Assembly: GCF_037975245.1 (NCBI RefSeq)
Contig: NC_092581.1
Coordinates: forward strand, 18,531,303-18,591,302
Source of the DNA: Apostichopus japonicus
Lineage: Eukaryota > Echinodermata > Holothuroidea > Aspidochirotida > Stichopodidae
Direction of reading: 5' to 3'
Length of the DNA stretch: 60,000 bases
Shown here: in pieces, positions 11,201 through 26,200 of the stretch
Numbering within the stretch: the stretch's first letter is position 1
How the letters are laid out: the number at the start of each line of letters is the position of its first letter
Program-made: the position numbers and the translations under genes
The notes under the pieces: generated by a model
What the model saw: only the letters and a program-made list of their open reading frames with translations
Databases searched by the model: none
Told to the model about the DNA's origin: nothing

Positions 11201-14200
11201 CTGTGCTGGTTTACGGTGCACTCATCTATCGTCTGAAAGGAACAAATACCAGATTAGTTCAAATTGATCGTAACGGTAACACATTTCACTGTGTTCTACT
11301 TATATTCCAAGAATCAATGAGAAATATTAATCAACAGAAGTCATCTGAAATACAGTAGCAATATTGAAACATGTTTTTAATATGCATTCTGTACCCCCGC
11401 CCCCAAAGGGGAGGGGGCACCCCTACATGTGAATTGGCTACAACGAACCCCAAGGCCTCACACCGACCTTTCTAAAATCCTGGATCTGCCCCCTGGAGTA
11501 AATCTATTTCAAATGATGTTTTGGCCAAACAGAGAGATCAACTGTAGTGTTTATGTATAGCCATATACATACAACACAGTCTGGTCTATATCATCATCAT
11601 GCAGGCAGAGTCAATTTACCTGAATATAATAACATAACAGAAGCAGAAGAATATGTGTTACCAGGAAGCATACCTTCCTTCCAAACATCCATTTCGATTT
11701 ACTCTCTAACAATAAACAACTGTTATACATGCATGCACCCAGTCTGTCTGTAACAAATCAGCTTCATACATCAGTTAACAAAATATATCTCGTTATTAAA
11801 GGGCAACAGGAGATGAGGAGATTAAACTTTAACATTCAGTACTTCACTTGACCTGACCACTTATCGTCCTCGAGGACATCCCGCTGTTCTGCAACCAACA
11901 TTAATGTCAGCTGACAACCGATCACGGAGAATCGATTCTAGCGGCTTTTATGATTATTAACCCATATACCATTGGCAAGGTAAGGAGAGACCAGTATTCA
12001 CGATGGGGGTGGGTGAAGAGAACAAAGGTTAAGTGATAACATAAATTATTACTCTGCCATTAACATCTCTGTTTCTATGGTGATAAAACCCCTTTTCTTG
12101 TGATAAACCCGCTGATGAGAACAAAGGATCCATAAATCAGAGAGATGGACTGGATTGTTGAATGGATTATAAACAATCCTTGGCATTCCATACATATTTG
12201 AACATACTACAGGCAAGGTACGATTCATATACGACTTACCACCAGTCAACTCTTCCTCGCATTTAGGGGCAAATTGGGAGGGGGGGGGTGCTACATGTTC
12301 AACCATGTTTTATCTTGTATTACCAGGCTGTTGACCAAGTTTAAACCCTGGCAATCGACCAACATATTATTTTATCAGTTTACACAGATACAGTGGTATA
12401 CCCAGCGGGGGAGGGGGACGGGTGGTCTGGCAGGCGATGGGAAGCCCCAATCAAATGTCTTGCACTTGTCCCCCACAAACCCAAATGACACTGGTGGGCC
12501 AAAAAAAGTTATTGGACGAAAATTACAAAATGCATTTATAGGCTGAGTTACACCAGTTCACCATTGACGTTAATCTGTAATACGGGAATTCTCAAATCAA
12601 ATTAAAATCAAGTTAAATATAACCCTACCATTGTGTTGTCTGTCATTACTTCACGGTCCCCCGTTCCCCTCCATTTGCCACACACGCTACCCAATGAGAT
12701 AACCTGCTACCATGCTTGTTACATCATGTTTATGTTTATAACTTTATACCGTCGCCATATCGACAGTCCTTAGTTAATCCGATACTGTTATTTGGATGCT
12801 GAATCATTATGTGAACTCACACAAGGCAGATTAGTCTTTAGCATAGGTTTATCCTGATTTGCAGCCAATTATTATAATAAAACTGATGGAATGTGGTGTT
12901 GGACAGACAGTTTCCGAAAGTCAAGTCAAAGCAATTTCAACCAAGGTTTACCTGGGTTAAAGGTCAGCTTTGCCCCCAGTATGCTAGATAGTCAATTAAT
13001 GGTCACTACTGTTTCAAGAAGCACAATATTGACACCCTCACAGAGACATTAAAATGTGGCTTATCCCTCACAGAGACATTAATGGTTACACGTAGTAGGA
13101 GGCACGAACACATCACACCCATATTGATTGATGGTTACCTGTCTCCTGGTTACCTGTCTCAGCAAGGATCGATTTCAAGTCTCTAGTCATAACAAACAAT
13201 ATTATAAATGGCACTGCCCCTCACTATCTTGGCTCTCTGATCAGTCGCCAGGCTCTTCCAGAGCCCCTGCAGATTGCCAAGCGCACACGACAGAGGAGCA
13301 GACATTCTATGGAGATCCGACTGGAGCTGGGCAGATTCGCCCAAAAAAACTTTGGTGCACGATCCTTTGCCTATTTTGCACCTTATCTATGGAATGCACT
13401 CCCCAATGACATCAGGGCAGCTCCATCATTAAATGTTTTTGAAGGCATTCCTTAAAACTTACCTTTTCCGAAAGTATTATTCATTTTAAACGTCCAGACT
13501 TGCCGTTTTACCTACTTTTTCATTGTTGTATATTAAATTTGATTTTCTATTTATATTTTGATAGTCTTTATATTGTTATTAATTTTCGGCTGTAATAGTT
13601 TGGTATTTTAGTTTCATTGTATGCGGTCATATTTTATTGCTTTCGTCTTTAATTTCTGAATTTTATTGATTTAATAATTATTGTTAGGGTTTTTGTTCAT
13701 TTTGTCATTTTTATGATACAATATTTTTAGGCTGTAATATTTTTAAGCTGTAATAATTTTAAGTTGTAATATTTGATGCGATTTTGTGAAGTGCTTTGAG
13801 ATCATTCTTTGATGTAGAGCGCTATATAAGACTAAATTATTATTATTATTATTAAAATGTGGATAATCCCTCACAGAGACATTAAAATGTGGCTACTTGA
13901 ATGTCTGGAAATAGTATGAAGAATCAGAGCCTTTAGGAAAGTACTTTAACTTTGTGGTTCATCGTGGCTTCAATTGGGCAGTTTCAACAATTGTTTATTG
14001 TGTGTTTCTGTGTTTGCTTCTTTTAAAATCTCAATTCTCTTTAATATGAATTGGTGCAATTGTCAAGAACAGGGATGCCATCAGGGTTTGCCCCTAGGGC
14101 CTAAAAGTTGTGGTGACTTGGTTATCCCAAAGACAATCTAAGCTAATGTTGCGACTTTATGAAAATCCAGAGAAAAAATTGCGGTATAGGCTCCAATTTG

Positions 14201-17200
14201 CGTATGCTACAGTGTGTTAGGATAATAGTTAGAAATTCGCGGGAAAAGCTCATGCCTGTTTCAACTGGGACCGAAAGATCGTGTGGAGCCAGAACCAAAT
14301 TTCAAAATCGAGAAAAAGCCAGAATTCCGGCTATTGCTGGAATTCTGGCATCCCTGCAAGATGTTTACAGTCATAAGTCAGCTCTTACCTCGTTAAATTC
14401 TTCTTCGCTTCTCGACCACTTTGCTCTCTTCTCATTGACATCTTGTCCTCCATCTCCGAATCGAGAAAAATAGTACTGGGACACCAACCTAGGGATCGGT
14501 TCTCTGATGATATTGATGTACAAAACCTCTGAGGCATTGTATCTACAAACAAAATGAGAACGAATAATCAGGGTTATTTATGCACGAGTCATGAATGTGA
14601 ATATTAAACAAGACCTCTTTCTATCCAAACATAAACGAGAGATCTTGCATGAGACAACCTACCATTTATAAGAAATATTATCCTGAAAAATTTGAAAACA
14701 TGTAAATTTATAGATCACTGCAATCAAATTTGAGTTTTTATGCAAAATTTGAGTCCCGAAAAGAAATGAAACATTTGAAACATATTCCCTCATGGCCAAG
14801 AATAACTTCAGAAAGTTCAGTTAATCTTTGACCTCTCAGATGTCTTGAGGATGTGCTACAAACCTATCCATTCAGATTTCTGTACACATGTACGCTCATG
14901 CTACACATCTATGTACCCTGTAACACGGATACCTTGATATCCATACAGCTGCCGCTTCTAATACACCAACATATATCCATGTCACGTATCTGTATTTTAG
15001 ATCGTCCTGCAAGCAGGAACTCGCGAAAAAGCCATCATTGGCTTATCAAAGCCGCAAGCTGACAGAAGTCAGTCTCTTACATTCATATTTAATGTCCAAT
15101 TAACAATTCAGAATCATGGACGTTAAATATGAATGTAAGAGACTGACTTCGGTCAGCTTGCGGCTTTGATAAGCCAATGATGGCTTCTTCGCGAGTTCCT
15201 GCTTGCAGGAGAATCTAAATACATAACTCGTATACCTTGGTATCTGTACAGCTGCAGTTTCTAATACACCTATATCCATGTTACGTATATGTGTTCCCTA
15301 TAACATAGATGCCTACCTTCCTATCCTTACAGTACAGCTGCAGTTTCTAATACACCTATATATCCATGTGACGTATCTGCGGTCCCTATAAATCGGATAC
15401 CTTGGTATCCGTACAGCTGCCGCTTCTAATACACCTATATATCCATGTTACGCATCTGTGGTCCCTGTTACACGGATACCTTCCTATCCGTACAGCTGCA
15501 GCTTCTAATACACCTATATATCCATGTTACCTATCTGTGTTCCCTGTTACAGATTCCCTGCCATCTATAGTGCTGATATTGTAACACACCATTATGCCCA
15601 TATTTAAAGATTCCCTGTTACATATGTATCCCTCGGTATCCATGCAACGGAAGATTGGACATACATGGCCAGATCTGCACATCTACATTATCTCTTTCTA
15701 GACTCCTTGGCATCGATACAGCTGCTGGAGATTCTTACACACCTTTATGCCCATATCTATGATCCCTGTTGCATTGATCCCTCGGATACTATCCATGCCA
15801 CCAGAGATGCTAACACCCATGTACATGTACACATGCCCATAGTTACATGTGCCTACTGTACATACCCTATTACTGTACATGTATGCCTTTGGTATCCATG
15901 GGAATGAGGAGTCCAACATAAATGTTTACTCCAGGGTTTATTTTGCACCTATTAGGTGCCACCTCACATCCCTCTAGAGTGGATCCCAATATAATTATCA
16001 ATGCAACTAATTCTTTGTAAAATCAAATGTGTGAAATATCCTGAGGAAATTGCTTCCGAATTGGGCAATTAAGGATTGATCAGAAGGTCTGAAGAGGTCA
16101 CAACAATAGTGCTGTGCTGTTTTTGGACTGATGTCAACAGATTTTGATCAAGGAACATTTAATTTTCTCTGATCCTGGAAGAGACTAATACTTCTATATT
16201 CTGATATCATAAGTCAGTACATGAGCAAGTATTAAAGCAACAGAGTGTCTGTATGGTTTCCATATTTTGATATCATAAGTCATTGTGAGAAAGTATGCAA
16301 CACGGTGTCTGAATGGCTTCCATATTTTGATATCATAAGTCATTATGAGAAAGTAAGCCTTGCATTTGAATGGGTTGCATTTACCTCACAGTAAATTGCC
16401 AGGAAATGATATGAAAAGCAGACCTTCCGTCAACGTTCTCACCAAGTTACCAATGCACTGTGCTTCTGTACACAGGCCTCATGTGAAGGGGATTCTGGGG
16501 GACATGTACAGGGGGGGGGTGCTACAGCCTGGGGCCTGTCATTAGGGCCAGGGAAAATTCACATTTCCATTATATATATCTATATATATATATATATACT
16601 GGTCTAAAATGAAGACTTTAAAACAGCCAAACCTGGTTCCTAATGCCGCTTTTATTCTACATACAATATTGAAGTCATCACCTTGTCCAGAAAGGTGTAA
16701 TTTTTAAAGGTAATTAGCCTCACCAGTTAATGACAAAAAATTATCTCCAGCCTAGATTCTTATATGCAAAATAGGGCAAAAGTTAATGAGCCCCCCCTCA
16801 TTTGCAAAACCCTGGATTCACGCCTGTATAGTCTTGTATAGTCCTATTCTATTAGCATGTACTGTATATGCAGTATGCATACCTTACCATTACGGAATGC
16901 TGATGACAGAGCTAAATAAATAAATACAGGCCATGAGGCAGTTATATTTTTATGACCACGAAGGTGGCAGAAGCCCACAAGGGCTAATGGATTACATCAT
17001 CATGTCGGGAGGTTTGCATATTCATAACTAAACTCACATCTAAGCGCGGTCTAGCTCTTATAATGAGAATCGTTTTCCCCCAAAAATGCTTACAAAATTT
17101 TAAAGTTTTTACGCTGTTTCCCTTAGTTTTAACAACTATCACTGCGGTTTGCAGTCAATTAATGACTTGGTTCATCCATGAACAACAACAACAGTAGTAT

Positions 17201-20200
17201 ATCAAAACATAAAGAAAAACACAACATCAAACATCATCTTACGTTTTTTTTTCCTTTTTCGGTACGCAAGTAATCACTCTCACCTATTCATTGTAATATG
17301 TTCATTGTCTTTTCTGAATAGCCTAGCACAACACAACATAACCAAACTTACAAGTAAACCCAATATACCATGACACCAGCAATATAATCAGGGGAACAAC
17401 AGGGGGTACCTACAGGGTCACATAGGACAAATTTCAAGGCAGTCTCCTTAATTTGTCTTCAAGGCAGTAGTAGGATAGTCTACACAAATTCACCCCGTTG
17501 TTGGTTTCAAGTTGAAAAGGTGACTAAATCTGCTGGGGTTTGGGGTGAAGTTTTCTTTCACTTTTCATATAATAAAGCTATACCAGGCAGTCTGCTGTGT
17601 TGGGCTGTACGTGTTGTCACCACACTGTCGGATTTAGCTGTCGAGACATAAATGCCTCTCAGACAATTTGGGAAAAAAGGCTTCAATTCCTCTGAGTACA
17701 GCAACTTTTCAACACAGTCTTCAGATATAACATCTTTGGTAGGTTCCCAGCTAAACTTGACTGGTATGGGTATTTATGAAAGACGAAAATGTTTACATGT
17801 CTCTCTTGAACACATGCACTACAATCTACCAAGTAATAGAGGAAATATGTTATTAAAATTTTTAGCACAGGTCTGCGGCATGTTGAAGATACTCACCGGT
17901 TAAAGTTGACGTAATGAAGGTGCCTTTGAAACAAATAAGGCGTTTGCACTTTATCCAAGATAGAAACAATATGCTTCTGAAGAAATAAAAGAAACAAAGA
18001 AAACTAAGAAACAAACAAAAGAAGGAAAAATGATTGAGAGAGAGGGATGAAGGAAATATGCAAATTAAAAGAATAGGTCTAAAGAAAATTAGTAGAAAGT
18101 TAGTTTTCATTTAAGTATTGAAACTAAAACCATTAGCACAGACGAATGTTCAGTAGAATATGTAACAGCTCAGAGAGAAATCTGCAACAGAACTATGAGA
18201 GGAAAATATACTAATTTTAGTTTTGTATTTTAAAAGTAAACTAAAACCATGTGCACAGATGAAGGTTCGGTAGAATACACAACAGCTCTGAGAGAAATCT
18301 GCGACAGAATTATGAGAGGAAAATATATTTGAAACTTGTTACAGTTCAAAGATGAGGCTCTCAGTAAGAGCTTTTCTGTCTAAAAACAATTGGTTCAATA
18401 GTGAATATATTCTTTGTCAATGAATTTAAGTATCACCATGGCATTGGAGATATTAATAACTCCCCTTCTGCCTCCCCCGTCCCCCCCCCCCCACCCACCC
18501 GTGCCCCTGAGTGAAGTTTGAACTACTTTTACTTAGAGTAAGAGCCCCATTCAATAAAAGAAGAATGCGCCAGCTAGGAGGGGTGGGGTTGGTGGTAAGA
18601 ATGGGGGCTGGAAAAGATCGGGAAATGACTGGCTGGATGTATTCCAATCAGAATCTGTGACTCCTCAGCTAATTTTCGGTGTAAAGTTAAATCGCATTTA
18701 TTTCAGATAGCCTATTGAGTCTGTTTTAGTTCGGTAATTTCTTCTTGGTGTAAAGCACTTTAGAGCACACCTAGACTGATTAAAGAGCTATATAAATTGA
18801 TTATTATCATCATTTACTTATAATACTTTAATCTCCCCCCCCCCACCCCGCTGTCGAGCTGTAATGTCTGTCTGATAACAAGGCTGTCGCACTTACAGAT
18901 TTGCACATACTATTGCACATACGGACATACAGAAGTTCAGAACAATAAGGGAAAAGTTATATACATAACGTCCAGCATTTTCCAAAAGTTTAACAGCATG
19001 GATGGACGAGAAGCACGAAAGACAGCCGGAGAGAAAAATAAGCAGTGGAATTGAAGGGATAGCTGCAAACTTTAAGACACACTCCAGTGTAAGAGTTTCT
19101 CCAGTAGGCTATAAAGCCTACAGTATCCTAGTAAGGTGTTACCTTATTATTCCCTTGGTGCAAATTTGGACACACTTAGAAGATCAAGTTGTTTTTTGAT
19201 TTATTTAAGCAGTAGTAGTATCGCTTTACAGAGAACATTTGTTGAAGAAACTAAACCCAAACACATCAAACTTCAAGATATTTGCTTTGGTCAAACAATC
19301 AGAGTATGTACAAAAGAGCTTATTAAAGTTAATGGCCCACCACTTATGACTCAGAATACCAACTTGCTTCAGGAGCAAGAGGTATGAGAAGGAGATTTGC
19401 TGAGTGTTAAGAAAAATTACAAGGTGAAGTGGGTCAACAACTCAACATGTACCTTAATTGTAAGGGGAAGTATTTCAGACGTGACTGTCAATATATTAGT
19501 TAGCTCTAATTCATACACAGACAAATGCATCAGTCTATTTGGAGGGGCAGGAAGCTGGGGAGTGGGATGTCCCTGTATATTGTATTTATCCTCTCAAAGA
19601 CTCAAACCCAGACAAAGCAAGCCTCATCACTCTATGTGCCCCTGTATGTTGTATCTATCCTCTCAAACCCAGACAAAACAAGCCCATCAAACTCTATGCA
19701 TCCCTGTATAATGTATCTATCCTCTCAAAGACTCAAACCCAGACAAAACAAGCCCCATCTCTCTATGCTCCCCTGTATGTTGTATCTATCCTCTCAAACC
19801 CAGACAAAACAAGCCCCAGACTCTATGCATCCCTGTATATTGTATCTATCCTCTCACAAAAGTCTAACTTTCTACAAGTTCTGCCTGGAAATTCTCAAAA
19901 ACAAAGACAAGCTGTTAGGATTGATAATGGTCAACTAGGACTAAATGTTACAACAGGGTTTCTCAATCAATTAAGGCCAGAGATAATCCAAGAAAACTTA
20001 TTGTACAAATTATAGTATTATAGCATGTTGGATATTTTAATGAAAAAGTTTTTAAGTCCAAAATAATAATATTCAACAGGGTACTACTTCATGGTACAGT
20101 GAGTCATACAGGTGATGTTATCTTGAATTCTGGTCCTTACTGAATACAGAAACTTCCACCAAGTCTTTAAAAACCAACAAGATTCCAATGGATGTAAATC

Positions 20201-23200
20201 ACACTGGAAAATACAGATCTTGTAAGCCTTGAGAATGGTTGATTTGGAAAGGAGAGGAATAGGTGTCAGTGAAGGTGCAGTGCTAATAGGTTATCAATTT
20301 TTGTAGGCTAGGAGGATTTGAGTGCATTTGCAGAATGGAGACAGGTAAATATCGTCACTTGTAAATACGTTGGTTGCATGGGGCAAAGAGCCAGAGAGAA
20401 CCAGATTCTCACTATATACCAAGACTGGGAAACCTGCAGGATGGGTTGTTAGGGTGCTCAAATCTAAGACCTTAACAGCCCACATATCCAACTGTTGCAA
20501 GGTGTGGAGACATTTATTTTTTTTGGGGGGGGGGGGGGATGAAATGTTTTGTGAGATGAAATTGGTTGGAGAAATGTCTTTTGAGAGCCCCTGGTTTAGG
20601 ATAATAAATTTGGAGCGCAAACAAAGGTCATTAAGTACTGTTAATGAGAGGCACAGATAGAGAAACTGAGGTCACCATAACGTCATCCACATCGAGGCTT
20701 ATTCTTAAAGGAGGCACAAACCCCAACCACCATTATTGAGTAATGTGATAGTGATAACTGTCATGAACATTGAACAACTCTATCATACAGATAAGGGAAA
20801 CCTTATTACGTTTGGGAGATACCACAGAATTAATGTTCCATCACACACAAGGATGAAGACTTGATCAAGTCTAAATATGAAATCATAGAGCCACGCCTGC
20901 TTCAATCTTGTTAAACTTTGTCTTCAATTATTACAACATTTATTTTCTGTAATTTAGGCGGGATTTGCGATTTCTGAATGATCTAAAATATTGAACAGCT
21001 TTAACGAGACATAATGACGGCATTTGGTTTCGTTGTCAACACTGTTAACATTCTCACTTTTCTAAAATTTGGAGGAAAAACAACAACAACAACAAAACAA
21101 CTTTTGAGAAACAGGTTTTGAACCTAGTGGCGCAATGATTTCACAAATTAACAAACTGAGAGCTCCCAGACATGACTTTAAAGGGTGTGAAGACTCGCGC
21201 ACAAAGAAAACGTCTAATGCCGGTATAAATCTGGTTTCGAATGAGGTGTAACAGAAGTGTCAGACACCACCATCGATCCCAGAAAAAACACACACAGCTT
21301 GCTACCGTCGGTTATAAGACACTAGTGTACTGACAATACATACAGCTACGGTCAATACCCACAACACAGTGTACACAGCAGGGATGGAAAGCTCAGGTCT
21401 TGATAAAAGATAACAAGGTATCCCGTTTCATTACTGTCTGCATTTTGTAGCGACAAGAAGAAAACTTCACATGCAAGCAACGAAAAGTTAACTTTTTCAG
21501 GGCGTGGCACGTGGTTTGAGGCGAGTCTTCAATGCCTTGAAAACTACGATATCGTCCAGAGCAATGATTTACTTTTTCAAGTACTTGGGTGAGTTGTTCT
21601 CTGACAAAGATCTCTGTAACTATGCTGTAAGCCACAGATGGTGGTTGTGTTTTTGTCTTCCATGCTCCTTGACATCTGTACAAATTACTTCCTTTCTTCA
21701 TGATTACAAGATCCTAGCTATTAAGACCGACATCGATCACAAGCAACATACATAATTTGGTCGATGTAAGTGTTTGTTTTAATCTAATATTTGCGCAGAC
21801 AGCATAGATTTTGATCAAACATATACACATTATACGATGAGTCGATGACTAACTTGTTTCCTTCCAGTTACGTGGCCAGGATACATGCCCTGTATTTTAA
21901 TAATGTTTGCAACAGTGCCAAACATGTTGACTTGCATGATTCATTCATAGTTGGGTGGGTGACCTGGGAAATGGGTCAGATAGGGGGTGCCATTGCTAAG
22001 ATGTTAGTAATTTGTCTAAACTAAAGTTAGAGTGCATATTTATGCTGGCGACAGGTAAGCCAGTAGACAAGTAAATAATGATGGTTAAAATAGGTTGAAC
22101 GACGACCATAATGCTTCAGTTTTACCATATAAATGGGCAATTCTTGGAAATAAAGCAACAGTTTGTGGATCACAGATCGCCTCTTACTAAAGCTGGCACG
22201 TCCTCAATAGATGGGAAACCACTGGTTACCCTGGTTACCCATTTTACCAAGCACACTTTCCTGATATTACTCATACTTTGATCCTCATAACCCCCAACTG
22301 CAAAATTACACTTTGAGTGACTGTTTCTTGAAAATTTGTTTTTTAAATGTTATGTCATCTTTAATAATTTTGGAGCAAGGCAGCTGATTTTTATGGTTGC
22401 CAACATGTGACAAGTTGACTTGACCTTGAGTAGTGCAAGTCTGTCTGCAAAATCAAAGTCAATTGAAATCTCTTTTTCAGTTCCAACAGTCTTTGGGAAG
22501 TTACTTTCTCCTCCCTCATCCCTCCATGTACTGAAGTAGCATCACCTCAAGAGGTTTTTAAAGGAGTAGAAAAACTTGACCACTATCTTCTCCTGATATG
22601 GTCAAGATGTTTGTAAACACGACGACGGACAACTGCCCAAGACATCTAAAGGAAAACACGGGAGATTTGGTTGGCTCATAACTGGTGTCAGCGGACCACC
22701 GTTTTGAGAGCACAGAGTTGGACCCAGTGCTCGGTGTCAAATTTTGTAATGAAGACTTGGATGGGAATTGGGATTCAAACCCCCGAGACAGAGTAGGATC
22801 GAGGAAAGATCAGACACGCCTCGCCGCCCGGTGTTAAATTATGTTATGTACACGACGATCAAAATCTACGGAATGCTGAAAGCTGACAGTGTAATGTAAA
22901 CAGGGTCTTTGTCGATCTATGATGTCACCGTGCAAGGAGGTGCAAGATTTTATCTCCCCCCCTCCCACCCCCTTTGTTTTCTATGTTTTCAAGGTGAACA
23001 GCGATGATATCTGAAACCAATACCAATATTCAAAGGTCATGTTATGAATTTCAATATGTTAGAGTCAAAAGTCGGCAAAACCTGTCTATATTACAGGAAG
23101 AAAAACTTGTAATAAAGGAAGGAAACCATTAGAAATCTGAGGCATAAGTGGCTTGACGACAACGGTGTCATATTTAGACTTGTTATTTACTAAGTCTTCT

Positions 23201-26200
23201 TCTTCTTCTGTGAAAGAACATATAAACTGTGACATCTCATGAAGCTAATTAGATTTTTCTTAGAGCTGTTTGGGAAAGTTATTCATCACTAGCATTCTCT
23301 GTTTCAGGAGCAATTCCAAGATGAAGAAGTAATGTATGTTGGGCAAGCTTAAGTGGGTACTGTTTGCAGCAATTCTTTCAATTAGGAAAGAAACAACCTG
23401 CACTGTGCCTGCAGATTTACCTGCAGACTATCCTGCAGATTTACTGAGTTAATCTGCTACAGTAAATAACACTTTGATAAATCCATTTTCATCCCCAACA
23501 GCGGCCAAATGGGCCAAGTACAGCCGCCATTACTCCCCCCGTGATCTGAATCTTCTTAAAATTAACTCCAGTCACAAGAAAAACCATTTTCACTATTTTC
23601 ACCAGCAAAAGGGTGCAATCCACGAGAAATTCTTGTGCCAATTTAGGTTGATTAAACTAAAGCTTTTGAGGTCAACACACCAATGGTAGTGTCTGGAATA
23701 TGATACCAGACAGGCCACAGGAGGTGTACCAACATCATGCAGGGGGGGGGGTGGAATCAATGTTTTCACCACGTTATTGTCTCACCTGTTCATGCCCATG
23801 GTTAGGAATGAATCTAAGGGAGAGGGTGTACACATGTAAAAGCATTTTATACTAGCTGTGGTATGGATTTTTAAGGGAGGGGAACTACTAATATTGGAAA
23901 AGACAGGCAGTAATGAAACATAATGATGAAAGCCAAAACAAATTTAAAAAATATTAAACACAGAACTCACCTCCCAAGAGTTTGGTATGTGAGTATGACT
24001 GTAAACAATCGATGAAATTAAATTAAAATTATTCTGCTGGGCTAAGTCTCGAAGCAGGCTTATCATTGAACGACTGCCACATTTGCCCACTCTGTTAAAT
24101 ACAACTCTCTCTGTTTTCTGAAAGACAAAAAAAAAAAAATTGAAACACAAGAATCTGTTAGAATCTCCAGACCAATGGTGTACAATAGTAGCGTGGTATG
24201 TGTAGTAGTTTGAAGTAGTAATAATAGTATGTAGTAGTAGTAATAGCATGTAGTAGTAGTATGTAGTAGTATTAGTACGTAGTAGTATGTAGTAGTAGTA
24301 TTAGTATGTAGTAGTATTAGTATGTAGTAGTATGTGTGTAGTAATAGTATTAGTATGTAGTAGTAGTATTAGTTTGTAGCAGTAGTATTAGTATGTAGTA
24401 GTAGTATGAAGTAGTAGTATTAGTATGTAGTAGTATTAGTATGTAGTAGTAGTATGTAGTAATAGTGTTAGTATGTAGTAGTAGTAGTATTAGTATGTAG
24501 CAGTAGTATTAGTATGCAGTAGTATTCGTATGTAGTAGTATTAGTATGTAGTATTATGCAGTAGTAGTATATGTAGTAGTAGTATGTAGTAGTAGTATGT
24601 AGTAGTAGTAGTATGTAGTAGTATGTAGTAGTATGAAGTAGTAGTATTAGTATGTAGTAGTACAGTAGGTAGTATGTAGTAGTATTAGTATGTAGTAGTA
24701 TGTAGTAGTAGTATGTAGTAATAGTATGTAGTAGTAGTAGTATTAGTATGTAGTAGTATTCGTATGTAGTAGTATTAGTATGTAGTATTATGCAGTACGT
24801 AGTATACGTAGTAGTATGTAGTAGTAGTATTAGTATGTAGTAGTAGTATTAGTATGTAGTAGTATTAGTATGTAGTAGTAGTATGTAGTAATAGTATGTA
24901 GTAGTAGTATTAGTATGTAGTAGTATTCGTATGTAGTAGTATTAGTATGTAGTATTATGCAGTAGTATACGTAGTAGTAGTATGTAGTAGTAGTATTAGT
25001 ATGTAGTAGTAGTATTAGTATGAAGTAGTAGTATTAGTATGTAGTAGTACAGTAGGTAGTATGTAGTAGTATTACTATGTAGTAATAGTATGTAGTAGTA
25101 GTAGTAGTAGTAGTATTAGTATGTAGTAGTATTCGTATGTAGTAGTATTAGTATGTAGTATTATGCAGTAGTAGTATACGTAGTAGTAGTATGTAGTAGT
25201 AGTACTAGTATGTAGTAGTAGTATTAGTATGAAGTAGTAGTATTAGTATGTAGTAGTACAGTAGGTAGTAGTAGTATTAGTATGTAGTAGTATTCGTATG
25301 TAGTAGTATTAGTATATAGTAGTACTATGTAGTAGTAGTAGTATACGTAGTATTAGTATGTAGTAGTAGTATTAGTATGTAGTAGTAGTATTAGTATGTA
25401 GTAGTAGTATGTAGTAGTAGTATTAGTATGTAGTAGTATTAGTAGTATTAGTATGTAGTAGTAGTATTAGTATGTAGTAGTATGTAGTAGTAGTATTAGT
25501 ATGTAGTAGTATTATGTAGTAGTATGTAGAACTCAGAAAAAAGCTGTTTGAATTCACGACATAAACACAGCCACTGTGGGCTATTAAAGTACTGCACCCA
25601 AGCATAGACACACACACAAAAACATTAGCGACACTCGTTGCCTGTAACAAAACGTTCTTTAGAAGGAGCCTTTTCATACAATAGCTTTTGCCTTTTGGTT
25701 CGAGTCAAAAATAGGAAGATAAAAAAGGTTGTGTAAGGAAGCTTTAAATAGTTTGGTGAATAAGAATAATGTAACCAGGGAAGTGGCCTCTTCCTATTGC
25801 ATACATGTTGTATAGTGTCACCATTAGTGTTAGTGTTTTACCATCTGCCAAATCTATAAGGACCAGACTACTACCTGCTGCACAGGGCTCAAAATTGATG
25901 AACCTGCAGTTCTGTGCCCTCACACTGACAGCTCATATCATTCCTATAAATAGCTTGTACACTGCAAATCTACCCAATTAAACCAGGGAGTTGTCCATAA
26001 CAACTCCCTGATTAAACACAATATTTCTGCAGCACTAAACATTTTGTCTGGCATCTCCCTAACATTCTGTGTCTCTGTGCATAAACATGATATCCTTACA
26101 GACTAACAGAAATACAGACTGTACACATGACAGATGTGCTCAGATCTTTCGCAAGCCAAAGTTGGTTCAAAAATCAGTTTCATTAAGAACCAGTTTAAAT

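Larger units (their letters stand above)
14543..17896. other. UST intron 4
   Basis: Occupied by a ~80-bp satellite (14880-15570), the palindromic SINE insertion inside it, a related degraded satellite region (15600-15900), a three-copy tandem repeat (16195-16365), and a TA microsatellite (16567-16600). The rest is without recognisable content. Confidence 0.65.
17977..23970. other. UST intron 3
   Basis: Holds a tandem duplication at 18121-18330, a LINE/SINE 3' tail (18690-18815), a tandem repeat (19571-19855), a 17-G tract around 20525-20538, and a 356-bp MITE (21182-21537). Remaining stretches, including 21540-23970, show nothing I recognise beyond a G run at 23743-23752. Confidence 0.6.

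Noticed and set aside
12049-12306. 85-codon minus-strand frame between UST exons 5 and 6, with CEEELTGGK before a GTAAGT-like sequence
   Set aside because: UST exons 5 and 6 already join in phase, and the frame has no family similarity.
17683-17868. Minus-strand frame with QERHVNIFVFHKYPY, resembling the RHVHFLNFSRF segment of UST
   Set aside because: Phase and acceptors do not fit exon 3, and a much better exon (17897-17976, PYLFQRHLHYVNF) lies directly upstream with correct phases on both sides.
19397-20015. Overlapping frames of 104-158 codons with repeated CIYPLK and DKTSP
   Set aside because: Three frames are open over the same tandem repeat; the repeat explains them.
22740-22850. Possible reverse tRNA-like sequence with GGTTTGAATCCC
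   Set aside because: Only the B-box-like motif is visible; no A-box at proper spacing and no second copy seen.
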